From Branchipolynoe longqiensis (taxonomy: Eukaryota; Annelida; Polychaeta; Phyllodocida; Polynoidae), in NCBI GenBank assembly GCA_030323885.1, contig CM059186.1, positions 20,560,998-20,624,997 of the forward strand: a stretch of 64,000 bases of DNA, read 5' to 3'. A program made the position numbers and the translations under genes. This document shows, in pieces, positions 32,614-43,159 of this stretch (the first letter of the stretch is position 1; each line of letters opens with the position of its first letter). Below the pieces are notes generated by a model, which did not search any database, was not told where the DNA came from, and saw only the letters and a program-made list of their open reading frames with translations.

Positions 32614-33325
32614 AGCCAGCCAGTCAGTCAGTCAGTCAGTCAATCAGCCAGTCAGTCAGTCAGTCAGTCAGCCAGTCAGTCTGTCAGTCAGCCAGCCAGT
32701 CAGTCTGTCAGTCAGTCAATCAGTCAGTCAGTCAGTCAGCCAGTCAGTCAGTCATCAACAGTCAGTCAGTCAGTCAGCCAGTCAGTCAGTCAGTCAGTCA
32801 GTCGCAGTCACAGTCATCAGCATCAGCAGTCAGTCAGTCAGTCAGTCAGCAGTCAGTCAGTCAGTCAGTCAGCCAGTCAGTCAGTCAGTCAGCCAACAGT
32901 CAGTCAGTCAGTCAGTCAGCCAGTCAACCAGCCAGTCAGTCAGTCAGCCAGACAGTCAGCCAGTCAGCCAGCCAGTCAGTCACAGCCAGTCAGTCAGTCA
33001 GCCAGTCAGTCAGTCAGCCAGTCAGTCAGTCAGTCATCCAGCCTCAGTCAGTCAGTCAGTCAGTCAGTCAGCCAGCCAGCCAGCCAGTCAGTCAGCAGTC
33101 AGCAGCAGCCAGCCAGTCAGTCAGTCAGCCAGCAGTCAGTCAGCATCAGTCAGTCACATCAATCAGCACAGCCAGTCAGTCAGTCAGCCAGCCAGTCAGT
33201 CAGTCAGGCAGTCAGTCAGGCAGTCATTCAGTCAGTCAGCCAGTCAGTCAGTCAGTCAGCCAGTCAGTCAGTCAGTCAGGCAGTCAGCGAGTCAGCCATT
33301 CAGTCAGTCAGCCAGTCAGCAAACG
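32489..33325. repeat. (CAGT)n/(CAGC) tetranucleotide repeat
   Basis: CAGTCAGTCAGCCAGC-type units for 0.84 kb; not a multiple of three, so every frame repeats Ser-Val-Ser-Gln-like strings. Confidence 0.96.
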
Positions 33326-33344
33326 AGCAAGCCAGTGCGGTTGG

Positions 33345-33660
33345 TGGCACTTTCAGCGCGCCCGTTTTGGTAGATCGTGGGATTTGAACCCACGGTTTCG
33401 AACCCTGGTCGAGTAAACCTTATGAATTAAAAATTGATACGTTTCGCTTCCTAGCCAGGGGATCGGTGTTATTAGGACAGGGTAAGGACTGCTTGGCTCA
33501 ATGTCAGGATAATGTGACTGAGTGGGATATCAGGTTATGGTGCTGGCGGCCTATTAGTAAGTCGCCTTGAGTGTGCACTGTCACAAGTCGGTGCCCGTCC
33601 CGATATGGATTATGACCTTAGGTGTTGCCAGGGCGTAAAACTCCCAACAAGCAACCAATC
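33345..33660 (+). mobile_element. SINE with rearranged class II head
   Basis: Head TTGGTAGATCGTGGGATTTG then GTTTCGAACCCTGGTCGAGT; body complete to GGTGTTGCCAGGGCGTAAAA. It starts in the middle of the head. Confidence 0.82.
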
Positions 33661-34430
33661 AGAGCGGCCTTGTGTTCAGGTTCAGGTTTTTATAATTAAA
33701 GACCCCCACCGAATAGTGCGCACCCACCCACCTACCTACCGCGACCAGTGAGCGCTCCTTTTGTACCATACCCAGTTGACTAATAATGCGCCCTCCGCCG
33801 GTAACCCGGGCGCGGGCGCGGGCAGGGCGCGCCCGACCCCGGGGCGATGACCACGGCACAATGGCCGATCCGTCATGCCGCGTTGTCAGGATGCCCCGCC
33901 CGCCTGCCCACCCACCCTCCCGCCCCGGGGCCGGCCGCCTGGTCGCGCCCCCTGTTACCCGCGCCGCGCCCCCCCCCATCCCCCGGCCTCCCGCCCGCCC
34001 TCTCCGGCAGACCATAGAGTCGCGGGGCGGTCCCACCTCACGGGCGCGCCCACACACAGGGCCCCGGTTACGGCGCCTACACAGAGGGCATAAAGCACCA
34101 TGCCTCCTCCCTACTCCCCCCTCCCCTCCACCTCCCTCTGCTCCCCCCCTCCCTCTCCCCCCTCCCTCTCCCCCCTCCCTCCCTCCTCCTCCCTGGAGCG
34201 GTAAAATCGCCTTCGGCTCCTGCCACACATGTAGGTGGCGTAGCAAACAGTCCTCCGCGCTGGTGGTCGCTCCGCCCCCTTCCAAGTTCCCCCTCCTCCC
34301 GCCGAGCCGCCACCGTCTCCCGCCGAGCCCCTCAATAGACCCGCCCCATTTAGCAAGCAGCCCGCCTCCGGGGCCTGGACCACCGACCGGATCGAAAAAG
34401 TTGCCGCCAATACATGAATAAAAACGCGTC
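33661..34430. other. CpG-rich unique DNA with a pyrimidine tract
   Basis: 33690-34085 is CpG-dense (CCGGGCGCGGGCGCGGGCAG). 34095-34195 is CCCTCC-rich. 34195-34430 is unique with CCGATCGGATC-like and GCAATACATGAATA words. No supported exon. Confidence 0.4.
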
Positions 34431-35020
34431 ACCGTCCTCTTCCTCCTACCCTCATCTCCCTCCTTTTCTCCTCCTCTCTGCCCTCCCCCCTTTTCTTCTC
34501 CTCTACCCCCTCCCCCCTCTCCTCCTCTCACCCCTTCTCTCCCGTCTCCTTCCTCTTCCGCCTCCTCTCTCCCCTACCCCGTTCCCTCCTCTCAGCCCCT
34601 CTTTTCTCCCCTACCCCCTCCTCTCCTCCTCTCACCCCTTCTCTCCCGTCTCCTTTCCCGCCTCATCTCTCCCCTCCCCCCTCCCCTATCCCATTATCCC
34701 CCCGTTCTTCTCTCCTCTCTCCCTCCCTTCTGCCCTCCTCTCTCCCCTCTCTTCTCCCCTCCTCTACCCCCTCCCTTCTTCCCTTCTTCCCTTCTTTTGT
34801 CCTCTCATCTTCCTCTCTCACCTCCTTCCTTTCATCCTCTCTCATCCTGTCGCCTTTATCTCCCCTCCTTTCCCTCCCCCTCCCCTCCCCTTACCCTACC
34901 CTCCCCGGCCATCCCACTACCTCCCTCCCCATAATTCCTCTCTCCTCCTCCTCCCTTCTCACTTTCCCCACCCCCCCCCCCTCCCCCGCCCACCTTCCTC
35001 CCTTCCCTCCCACCTCAGTA
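34431..35020. repeat. Pyrimidine tract CTCCTCTCCCC
   Basis: 0.6 kb almost pure C/T on the plus strand. Confidence 0.93.
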
Positions 35021-35350
35021 TGCCGCTCTCTGTGAGTGCCAACCGCGGCCATTCTCTCTCTCTGCGGGTCCTAGCTTGGTGTGAAATGACAGCAGCACAA
35101 AGGGCAATTGGCCGCCCGTCCTCGGGCACTCTCCGCTTGACGGGCCGACCGTGTGATTGCCCCGGTGCCCGGCGATTCGCTGCGCCGTACACCCCAAAAC
35201 GAAAGGCTCACTTGAGCTTATCACAGCTGTAGCACTGCTAGTTAGAATGTGAAAGGATAACCAATAAAACCCACCGTGTGGCGCTGTCTGATGTAAGCAA
35301 AAGGGCAGCGCTTTTATAGCTCACAGAAAACATATATATATGTACATATA
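35021..35350. other. Unique island
   Basis: CpG-containing sequence to about 35230, then AT-rich DNA. No gene recognised. Confidence 0.4.
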
Positions 35351-35536
35351 CAGTAAAACCTCTAACCGACCACCTTCACAGATCGACCACTACCCTATAT
35401 CGATCGCTTTATTTGGGTCCCAACAATACCATTGTAAGTTAAGGTAACCATATTCTAACTCCCTAAATCGACCACCTCCCTAAATCGATCACTTATAGTC
35501 GGTCCCAAGGTTGGTCGATTTAGAGAGGCTTCACTG
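35351..35536. mobile_element. pogo/Tigger-like MITE F3, 186 bp
   Basis: Ends CAGTAAAACCTCTAACCGAC and GTCGATTTAGAGAGGCTTCA then CTG, flanked by TA on both sides. CAGT...ACTG ends and TA targets fit the pogo/Tigger group by recalled knowledge. Confidence 0.85.
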
Positions 35537-35742
35537 TATATATATATATAAATTAAATAAACCCTTTCTAACCGACCACCTTGGTAGATCGACCAGGCCC
35601 CTATATCGATCGCTTTATTTGGATCCCAAACGATCGCCCAACCAATACGATTGTAACAATAAACCTCCCTAAACCGACCACCTCCCTAAATGGACCATTT
35701 AAAGTTGGTCCCATGATCGGTCAATGTAGAGAGGGTGTACTG
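35537..35742. mobile_element. Second F3 MITE, left tip eroded
   Basis: ACCCTTTCTAACCGACCACC to AGAGAGGGTGTACTG. It follows the first copy directly after a (TA)n run; the left CAGT tip is replaced by TA-rich DNA. Confidence 0.78.
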
Positions 35743-35754
35743 TATATGTGTGTG

Positions 35755-36215
35755 TGAGCTCCCATTTATGTGAGCTATATATAGGTGGTAATACATATAA
35801 TTCACTAGTACTAGTAGTAAGGCAAAGTAACCTTTATTTGACTTTCAGTTTCAGTGGGAAACTCTATTAGACTGAACTGCAAAATGTGTGATCCACAAGT
35901 AACTCTTAGTTACTTATTACTCACATAAAGCATATATATATATATGCTGTAAAAGAAGTACTCGAGTATAATAACCCGGAATATTCCTCCTTTCCCTCAT
36001 CTCTCACTCAGCTCCGTGGACTGAGGGAGTCTGTCATAGTCAGCTACTGCTCCAGCCTCCCCAACCCCAGACCCGATGGTGGCGCCACCACCCCTGCACA
36101 CTGTAACCGCCGAGCTGCCATTTATGTGAGCTATAGATAATTACACATATAATTCACTAGTACTAGTAGTCAAAATAACCTGTATCTGAGTTTCCGTGGG
36201 GAACTCTATATAATT
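35755..36215 (+). repeat. Direct repeat pair around unique DNA
   Basis: CCATTTATGTGAGCTATA...ATAATTCACTAGTACTAG recurs at 35762 and 36118 (offset 356), with GGGAACTCTAT-type words after each. Confidence 0.8.
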
Positions 36216-37460
36216 GTGTACACTTGAAGTTGAATTGTCCATGCACATATAGAAAAACCATGATCAGAGCCGACAAAACATTGAATTGTCACTGATCAAC
36301 TAAGTCACGCGGTTTAAATGTAAGCAAACGCAAATCGGCACGGACACACACACACGCGCACACTTGCACACACACGCACACCCACACCCACACACATGGG
36401 CGCACGGGGGAGGGGGGGGGGGAGACACTTTACAAGACCTGCCACGATTCCCTGAATGCCCCTAAGAGCCCAACACACTCAGATAAGCGACATTTAGGGA
36501 CCTCTGCAAGTGTTGCACACATCAACGGTAACAAATCACAAGGAGGTAATTCATTTATGTCCCCCCAATAAATCCATTACAACTTCTTTCTGTTAGAAAA
36601 AGAAAAAACACCCCAAAAAAACCTACAGCTTCCCAAAAAATAATCCTCAACACTAGGCAGTAATTTTGCTGCTTTTCTTTTCTTCTTTAAATAAAATAAA
36701 GTTCTTTTTAACAATTTATTTATTTGCCTTCCCAGCCTGTCCGATCCAATGTTTTATGGGCATGTGTATTGGGAGAGTCACGTTCATAAGTTTAATGGGT
36801 GGGTCCCCAGGGGAATGCCTTCACTATTGGGTTTAAAGCCTGTCGCCCCCGGGGCCGCAGCTTGGGGGAGGGCAGGGGGATGATTGGGGGGGGGGAGGGG
36901 GAGCGGGAGGGGGCGCTGAAACCAGGCGCTGAATGGGAGTGGTGCACTGGGTGGGCATGGGGGGGGGGGAGGCGATTGAAGTTCAGACCGAGGCGACAAT
37001 GGTGTCCCGAGTATATAAACCCCTGCTAACCTGATTATAAAACAATCACGTTTTGGCGCATGCGTACATTGCAGGCACAGCGCGATAATCCATGATTTGA
37101 CGTTATTTGGGGAGTGTTCCCTCCGCCCCGCCCCCCACCCCACCGCCCGTTAGCAGTCTGCCCGCAGGGTTCGTGAGAGGAAGGCAGCGGAAGGACTTCT
37201 TGTTAAATCCTATTTCATCTCCCCAACAATTGTGAACAAGGACAACGTGAGAACGGATTGGATCAATCACCACCAGAGCTGACTGGTTGCAAGGAAACAG
37301 GAAACAGGGAACTTGTAGCATTGTAATTCTAGTAATATGTTTGTCTCGCAGGGGTGCACTGTAGTACTTGTCTTCACCCCCCCCCCCCCCCCACACACAC
37401 ACACACACCCACACCCCACCGTCCGATGTGATCGACGAACTGATGCTATATGCAGATATT
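36216..37460. other. Unique DNA with CA, G and C runs
   Basis: CA-rich at 36340-36405; an island at 36720-36850 with CATAAGTTTAATGGGTGGGT; G-rich 36870-36975; C/CA run at 37378-37405. No gene supported. Confidence 0.42.
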
Positions 37461-37461
37461 T

Positions 37462-37701
37462 GAAGAGTTCAGGCGCAAAATCATGTAAATACCAATCCAA
37501 AAATGTAGTTTAAATAACAGATGTTTACCTAAAAGTAATGTCAAAGCTCACTAATTCCACTTTTCATAGCATCACATAGTTATGGAGCAATGAACAAAAG
37601 AGTAAGAATACAATTTTTTTTAAAACTTTTTGAAGGTTTGATTTCAATGTTTATCTCCATATTTGGATTGGCGTTTACATGGTTTTGGGCCTTAAATCTT
37701 C
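37462..37701. mobile_element. MITE family F2, 240 bp
   Basis: GAAGAGTTCAGGCGCAAAAT to GGTTTTGGGCCTTAAATCTT; internal CCAATCCAAAAATG and its complement. Flanks ATTT/AATT are imperfect. Confidence 0.85.
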
Positions 37702-38046
37702 AATTATAGACAGGGCGCAGAGGCCTAATCGGTAAAGCGCGGACCTCGTGTGCGGACGGTCGGGAGTTCGTTGGAGTCAAACCAATGACTTAAACAATTG
37801 ATACTTGGCACTTCCGAGCATGGAGCTCAGCATTAATAGGACAGGGCAAGGACTGGTTAGCTCAGTGTCATAATAATGTGATTGAGTGGGATATCGGTTC
37901 ATGGTGCCGGCGGCCTGATTTCCCAGTGGGGCAGCACTATAAAGTCGCCATGAGTGCACACTATCACAAGTCGGTACAGGTCCTGATATGATCTTAGATG
38001 TTGCTATGACATAAAACAATAACCAACAACAACAGCAGACAATTAT
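37701..38046 (+). mobile_element. SINE, class I head, possible 7-bp TSD
   Basis: Head GGCGCAGAGGCCTAATCGGT, body complete, tail AACAATAACCAACAAC. CAATTAT occurs at both edges (37701-37707 and 38040-38046), placing the insertion at the edge of the F2 MITE. The B box is partly deleted (GGGAGTTCGTTGGAGTC). Confidence 0.82.
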
Positions 38047-38286
38047 TCAATGTGTGAACTCTCTCTTTGTCTCATTTGACTGTCATTGCAATGACAGGAC
38101 ATCTGCTATGTGGGGACAAAATTGGTCTGGATTCAGAGTTGTCAGTTGATAAAAAGTGTAAAAAAGCCTCTGATACCAAAGGCTTCAGCGGAGACACTTT
38201 CCATTAAATTGACTTAGTGTTCGTTCCCTCCTTTGTAGCAAGATATGCTTCACAAGGGCACCGATCTCGAAATTAGATTTGAAGAA
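38047..38286. other. Unique DNA, part of an F1 right end
   Basis: From about 38210 the sequence aligns loosely with the F1 right half. Confidence 0.45.
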
Positions 38287-38488
38287 TCAAATCTAGATAA
38301 AGGTTATGATTTAGAATCATTGGACACTTTCATCGAACTATACAGCTTTAAGTTTTTATAATCCGATAGTTTAGAGTTTCTGCCATCTCTTAGGGACCAG
38401 CGGAACGAGGAACTCCAGCAGTTCACAGAATGACAATCCCGGAGGTTGGAGGTGACAGGGGAAATCCATACAGGAATGGCGTCATGTG

Positions 38489-38546
38489 AATTGTTTATTG
38501 GGGTTTAGCATCTTACTCTTAGCAACATTTAAGGTCATATCAGGAC
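38489..38546 (-). mobile_element. Short SINE 3'-end fragment
   Basis: Reverse complement of the tail: TTATTGGGGTTTAGCATCTT then AGCAACATTTAAGGTCATAT. Duplicated at about 39139-39196. Confidence 0.7.
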
Positions 38547-38569
38547 TGGTGCCAAATAGCAACTCTTCT

Positions 38570-38652
38570 CATGAGATCTATTCATCCGTCCTGATATGAC
38601 ATTAGATGTTGCTAGGGCATAAAACAGCAAATGAACAAACATGAGATCTATT
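38570..38652 (+). mobile_element. 57-bp SINE 3'-end insertion with 13-bp TSD
   Basis: CATGAGATCTATT at 38570-38582 and 38640-38652 surrounds CATCCGTCCTGATATGACAT and the tail. The same insertion is in the second duplicate (39221-39303), so it predates the duplication. Confidence 0.88.
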
Positions 38653-38692
38653 GATAAAACAACCAACCAATTTAAACCACCCTGAAACAAGA

Positions 38693-38935
38693 CACGGTGG
38701 CCAAATGAGTTAGAGCGTCCGTCTCCCGTGTTGGTAGATCGTGGGATCAAGGGATCATGGGATTGTGGGTTTCGAATGCTGGTCGAGTCAAACCAATGAC
38801 TTAAAAATTGATACTTGTTGCTTCGTAGCCTGGCGCTCGACATTCTTAGGATAGGGCAAGGAGCATTGGAATGAGGAAGACCAATCGCTCACGATTGAAA
38901 TTTCTCCTGCTTAATCAACTAATGTACACAAAAAA
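38693..38935 (+). mobile_element. SINE with class II head and alternative 3' tail
   Basis: Head CGGTGGCCAAATGAGTTAGA; body start as in other SINEs to GATAGGGCAAGG, then switches to GCATTGGAATGAGGAAGACC and TCCTGCTTAATCAACTAATG instead of the usual GATAATGTGACTGAG body. The same alternative tail is at 39487-39560, 57838-57920 and 63660-63722 (minus). Confidence 0.85.
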
Positions 38936-39560
38936 TCTAATCTAGATGAGGGTTATGATTTAGAAACATTGGACACTTTCATGGAATTATGCATCTTTAA
39001 GTTTTTATAATCCGATAGTTGGGAGTTTCTGCCATCTCTGAGGGACCAGCGGAACGAGGAATGCCAGCAGTCCACAGAATGACAATCCAAGAGGTTGGAG
39101 GTGACAGGAGAAATCCATACAGGAATGGCATCATGTGAATTGTTTATTGGGGTTTAGCGTCTTGCTCTTAGCAACATTGAAGGTAATATCAGGACTGGTG
39201 CCAAATAGCAACTCTTCTCAGGAGATCTATTCATCCGTCCTGATATGACATTAAATGTTGCTTGGGTGTAAAACAGCAAATGAACAAACATGAAATCTAT
39301 TGATAAAACAACCAACCAATTTAAACCACCCTAATAGCAGACGGGATGGCCGAATGAGTTAGAGCGTCCGTCTCCCGTGTTGGTAGATCGTGGGATCGTG
39401 GGTTTTGAACCCTGGTCGAGTAAAACCAATGACTTAAAAATTGGTACTTGTTGCTTCCTAGCCTGGTGCTCGGCATTCTTAGGATAGGGCAAGCTAGCAG
39501 TGGGATGAGAAACACCAATCATGCGCGATTGAAATTTCCCCTGCTTAATCAACTAATGTA
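38936..39560 (+). repeat. Tandem segmental duplication, copy 2
   Basis: Same components and order as copy 1 with scattered substitutions; ends with the second alternative-tail SINE (head at 39344, GACGGGATGGCCGAATGAGT). Confidence 0.9.
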
Positions 39561-39654
39561 CAAAAAAATCCCCAAAGAAATCCGCCCATATATTGCAGAT
39601 GACCGTGATGGGCAGTAGTATATAAGATTAGTGTTTACAATCAACTACTTTTAC

Positions 39655-39830
39655 ATTATGGAGCATTTCGTTCTGTTGTCCAGATGGGAACACACTCCTA
39701 TCTTATGGGCGACACCAATGCTGCCTAATTGGCGACCTGATGGCGCCTGAGTTCTTTTGTTTATCACTCTGTCAGTTTGAGAAAGGGATGCGATATCGGG
39801 ATTTCGGGGTTTGCTTGTCATTGCCACTCA
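39655..39830 (-). repeat. Dispersed repeat R8 fragment
   Basis: ACACTCCTATCTTATGGGCG and CTAATTGGCGACCTGATGGC match 43440-43555 in the opposite orientation. Confidence 0.8.
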
Positions 39831-40079
39831 GATAGTTTACCACCTAATTATTTTACCACCTAGTTATTGCCACCTAGTTATTGCCACCTAGTTATTGCCA
39901 CCTGGTTAATTTTGCTGCCAACCGTTCAAATAAACAACTAGGCATATCCTCCCCATAAAGAGTCATATCCAAAGATTATCTGGGTTCAAATTGATCTAGA
40001 CTAATAATAATATTGCCTTTTCCCTGGTGGGTTTGGGGGGGGGGGGATTCAGAGGGTCGGTGTGATTTATTTTGTTATA
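39831..40079. other. Unique DNA with (ACCTAGTTATTGCC)n
   Basis: Four short units of CACCTAGTTATTGC near 39838-39908; a G run at 40031-40044. Confidence 0.6.
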
Positions 40080-40434
40080 TTAAAGCTGCATAGTCCGATG
40101 AAAATATCAAATTTTCAAAACCAAGACAATTATCTAAATTTGATTCTACATATCAAACTTAGATACTGGTGCACTTATTAAACATTTGTCACCACATAGA
40201 AGGGAATAGTGAGGCAATTGAATAGAACCTGTTACTGCATAAACCTGTGGGGTCAGAGTTTTGGCATGCTTGCCAAAATTAATTTTGCTGGGTTCCACTT
40301 CAAATATCTCAAAGGTTAGCCACTTAAAATAAAAGTTACTTCAAGCTAAAGTAAGGTACATTATAACGATCAGCCTAATGTATTTATCTCAGAAAATTTA
40401 AGAAACTCAAACCCATTGGACGATGCAACTTTAA
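40080..40434. mobile_element. MITE F1, best intact copy, 355 bp
   Basis: TTAAAGCTGCATAGTCCGAT at the left and CATTGGACGATGCAACTTTA at the right. An internal inverted word TTGGCATGCTTGCCAA lies near the centre. Because both ends are TTAA-like, TSD and terminus cannot be separated. Confidence 0.88.
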
Positions 40435-40449
40435 ATTTCCTCTATCTTC

Positions 40450-40776
40450 TCACCGGGCGCGGCGGCCTAATCGGTAGAGCGCGGGCCTCGCGTGCAGAAG
40501 GTCGGGAGTTCTATTCCAGGTAGAGTCAAACCAATGACTTTAAGATTGATTCTTATCGCTTCATAGCTAGGCGCTTGACATTAATAGGATCGGGGGATGA
40601 CTGGTTAGTTCATTGTCATGATAATGTGACTGAGTGGGATATCGGGTCATGGTCCCGGTGGCCTGGTCTCCCAGTGGGGAAGCACTATTAAGTCACCTTC
40701 ACAAGTCGGTACACGTCCAGTTATGAACTTAGATGTTGGCAGGACGTAAAACTCCAACAACCAACCAACCAATCAA
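40450..40776 (+). mobile_element. SINE, class I head
   Basis: CGGCGGCCTAATCGGTAGAG head, AGTTCTATTCCAGG B-box-like, full body, tail CCAACAACCAACCAACC. Lies 15 bp after the F1 copy. Confidence 0.88.
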
Positions 40777-41231
40777 CCCCTTCCTTCTAGTTAGTAAAAC
40801 ATGTGGCGCCTCAACAGGTTGATCACGCCTCCAACACCCCCACCCCTACCCCCACCCCACCCTCCTTCCTCTCCCCCACCTCCCCCTCCCCCCTCCCTAA
40901 CTGTTTGACGCGTTTTGCGGTGGTTACCCCCACACATCCCCTCCCCCCCCCTCCCACATCCACCAACCCAACTCTCCAGGCTCCATTTTTGCTGACGTCC
41001 ATGCGCTGATAAGCCCCCCAGGGGGCGCTTCCCGACCACCCGCGGAACCGGAAATGGCTGCTCCCCGGGAGGAGGGACCCCATCTCTGGGCGCGCTGATT
41101 GTGGACACCAGCAGCGATCAGATAATGACGACGGGGCCCGTGAAACAGCGCCAATTAAAGCCCGGTCAGCGGAGGCCGGTCCCACCGGGTAGGCGCCAAA
41201 TGAGTCACCGGCTAACCACAGTGATTTATTC
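40777..41231. other. C-rich repeat then CpG-rich island
   Basis: 40835-40985 is CCCCACC/CCTCCC-rich. 40990-41230 is unique with GCGCCAATTAAAGCCCGGTC and CAGATAATGACGACGGGG. Confidence 0.42.
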
Positions 41232-42265
41232 GGTGTTACGTCCTAGCAACAGTTAGAGTCACAGCAGGATTTTTGACTTGATATGTGACTTGATATATGA
41301 CTTGATATATGACTTGATATATGACTTGATATATGACTTGATACATGACTTGATACATGACTTGATACATGACTTGATACATGCTTGATACATGACTTGA
41401 TACATGCTTGATACATGACTTGATACATGACTTGATACATGACTTTATACATGACTTGATTTGTGACTTGAGTTATGACTTGATTTGCATGACTTGGTTT
41501 GTATGACTAGATTTATATGATTTGATTTGTATGACGTCATTTGTATGGCTTGATTTGTATGACTTGGTCTGCATCACCTGATTTGCGTGACTTGATTTGT
41601 ATGACTTGATCTGCATGGTTTGATTTGTATGGCTTGATTTATATGACTTGATTGGTATGACTTGATTTATGACTAGATTGCTATGACTAGATTGTTATGA
41701 CTAGGTTTTTATAACTATATTTGTATGACTTGATTTGAGACTTGATTTGTATGACTTGATTGTATTACTATTACTCGATTTATAACTTGATTTGTTGCTT
41801 GATTCAATATTTGATTCATGATTTATGATTTGTTTTACGATTTGATTCACAATTTGATTTACGATTTGATTAATGATTGGATTGTGACTGGATTCACTAC
41901 TGGGTTTGTGACTGGTCTCATGACTAGATTCGTGACTGGATTTGTGACTGGATTTGTGACTGGATTTGTGACTGGATTTGTGACTGGATTTGTGACAGTG
42001 CACCCAGGTGTCAACTTTGTAGTGCTGCCCTGTTGGGATATGCGAGTCGCCCCCACCATGACCCGATATCCCACTCAGATAATACAATCACGAGATTGAG
42101 TCATTTGCTACTTGCGCTGTCATAGTTGTGCCGAGCACCAGGCTATGTAGTGACGAATATACATTTGATTTGAAATTATTGATTTTGACTCAGCCGAGGA
42201 TCGATCCGACGACCTTCTGCAGGGGAAGTGGATGCCCTGCCCTAGTTACTCGGCAATTACTTCCG
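41232..42265 (-). mobile_element. SINE split by an internal minisatellite
   Basis: Tail complement GTTACGTCCTAGCAACAGTT at 41234 and the rest of the reversed SINE from GTGACAGTGCACCCAGGTGT (41992) to the head (CGATCCGACGACCTTCTGCA, about 42206). Only about 20 bp should separate these parts; instead 730 bp of 12-14 bp repeats lie between. Confidence 0.85.
41270..41995. repeat. 12-14 bp minisatellite GACTTGATATAT
   Basis: Units GACTTGATATAT and GACTTGATACAT (12 bp) at the left, GACTTGATTTGTAT (14 bp) in the middle, GACTGGATTTGT (12 bp) at the right. The SINE word ACTTGTGACAGTG at the same spot is the likely seed. Confidence 0.93.
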
Positions 42266-42399
42266 GTCTTAGCCTGACTGACTTAGGCTAGGTCATATTT
42301 ATCGATTATGTCAACATTTTTAATTAGACATATGTGATGTATAACGCAGGAAATCTCACTCGCATCGAAAGACGCGTCTATGCACATTACTGTAGTACT

Positions 42400-43075
42400 A
42401 GTAGTCGTCAATGACCTCTCAAGCATGGAGCCGCATAGACAGGTAGGCGTGGGTAGTGTGGTGACATCAAGGAACCCAAGTGCGGTAATGGTTAGCACAC
42501 TGGTCCGGTGTGGCGTGCTCAGCCGTGTACCGTGCTCAGCCATGTGCATAGACTCAAACTCAAGGCATTGTCAATGGTCGTGAGTCACTAACCTTATAAA
42601 TATAATATAATGTTTTTGGTAAATATGTTTTCTATATGTGTACCAAGCGATTTGTTTCTAGATGGTGTGGTTTTAGAGATATTTCACTTTTCCTGGATTT
42701 TCTGTATGAAGATTGCTCACCACCATTGACAATGCCTTGAGTTTGATGGTACGGGCAGTGCAAAACATTAGTTTTAATCAAAATTAATAGAAATCAAGAA
42801 CCCTAACCTTATAAATTTAATATAATCTTTTTGGTGAAGATGTTTTCTATATGTGTACCAAGCGATTTGTTAATAGGTGGTGTGGTTTTAGAGATATTTC
42901 ACTTGTTCTGTATTTTCTGTATGAAGATTACTCACGACCATTGACAATGCCTTGAGTTTGAGTCTAATCACACGGCTGAGCACGGTACACGGCTGAGCAC
43001 GCCACACCGGAATGAAAAGAGATGTGGGGTTGAGTCCCGCATTAGGTGCAATATTTCCCATTGTCATCACCCCCG
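42400..43075 (+). mobile_element. Dispersed tRNA(Gln)-like repeat, interrupted
   Basis: GACCTCTCAAGCATGGAGCC...GGTAATGGTTAGCACACTGG at the left and AATGAAAAGAGATGTGGGGT...CAATATTTCCCATTGTCATC at the right are the same repeat as the array at 5057-7617. The break is exactly at CCGG in the anticodon region. Confidence 0.9.
42505..43010. mobile_element. 498-bp element with CCGG TSD and ~77-bp inverted ends
   Basis: CCGG at 42505-42508 and 43007-43010; array copies such as 6710-6730 show the empty site with one CCGG. Ends TGTGGCGTGCTCAGCCGTGT and its complement extend about 77 bp with few differences and contain CGTGCTCAGCC twice. Inside, a 160-bp segment is directly repeated (42588-42747 and 42803-42962, offset 215). 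No frame. TGT...ACA ends and a 4-bp target resemble Ginger-type elements (recalled). Confidence 0.9.
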
Positions 43076-43159
43076 ACATTATGTATATGCATTATATATA
43101 TATTCATCGATTAATATATATTCAGATATTCCGTATTTAAATGTGTATTTGTGTACACT

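Larger units (their letters stand above)
38287..38935 (+). repeat. Tandem segmental duplication, copy 1
   Basis: Contains an F1 right end, unique DNA (CTGCCATCTCTTAGGGACCA), two short SINE tail pieces and a class II-headed SINE with the alternative 3' tail. Copy 2 follows with an offset of about 650 bp. Confidence 0.9.

Noticed and set aside
32226..33416. 396-codon frame with QSVSQPVS repeats
   Set aside because: Tetranucleotide repeat; identical strings appear in all frames.
33786..34421. 211-codon Pro/Arg-rich frame in CpG-rich DNA
   Set aside because: GC-rich composition keeps frames open on both strands (a 290-codon frame opposes it). No domain or codon bias is evident.
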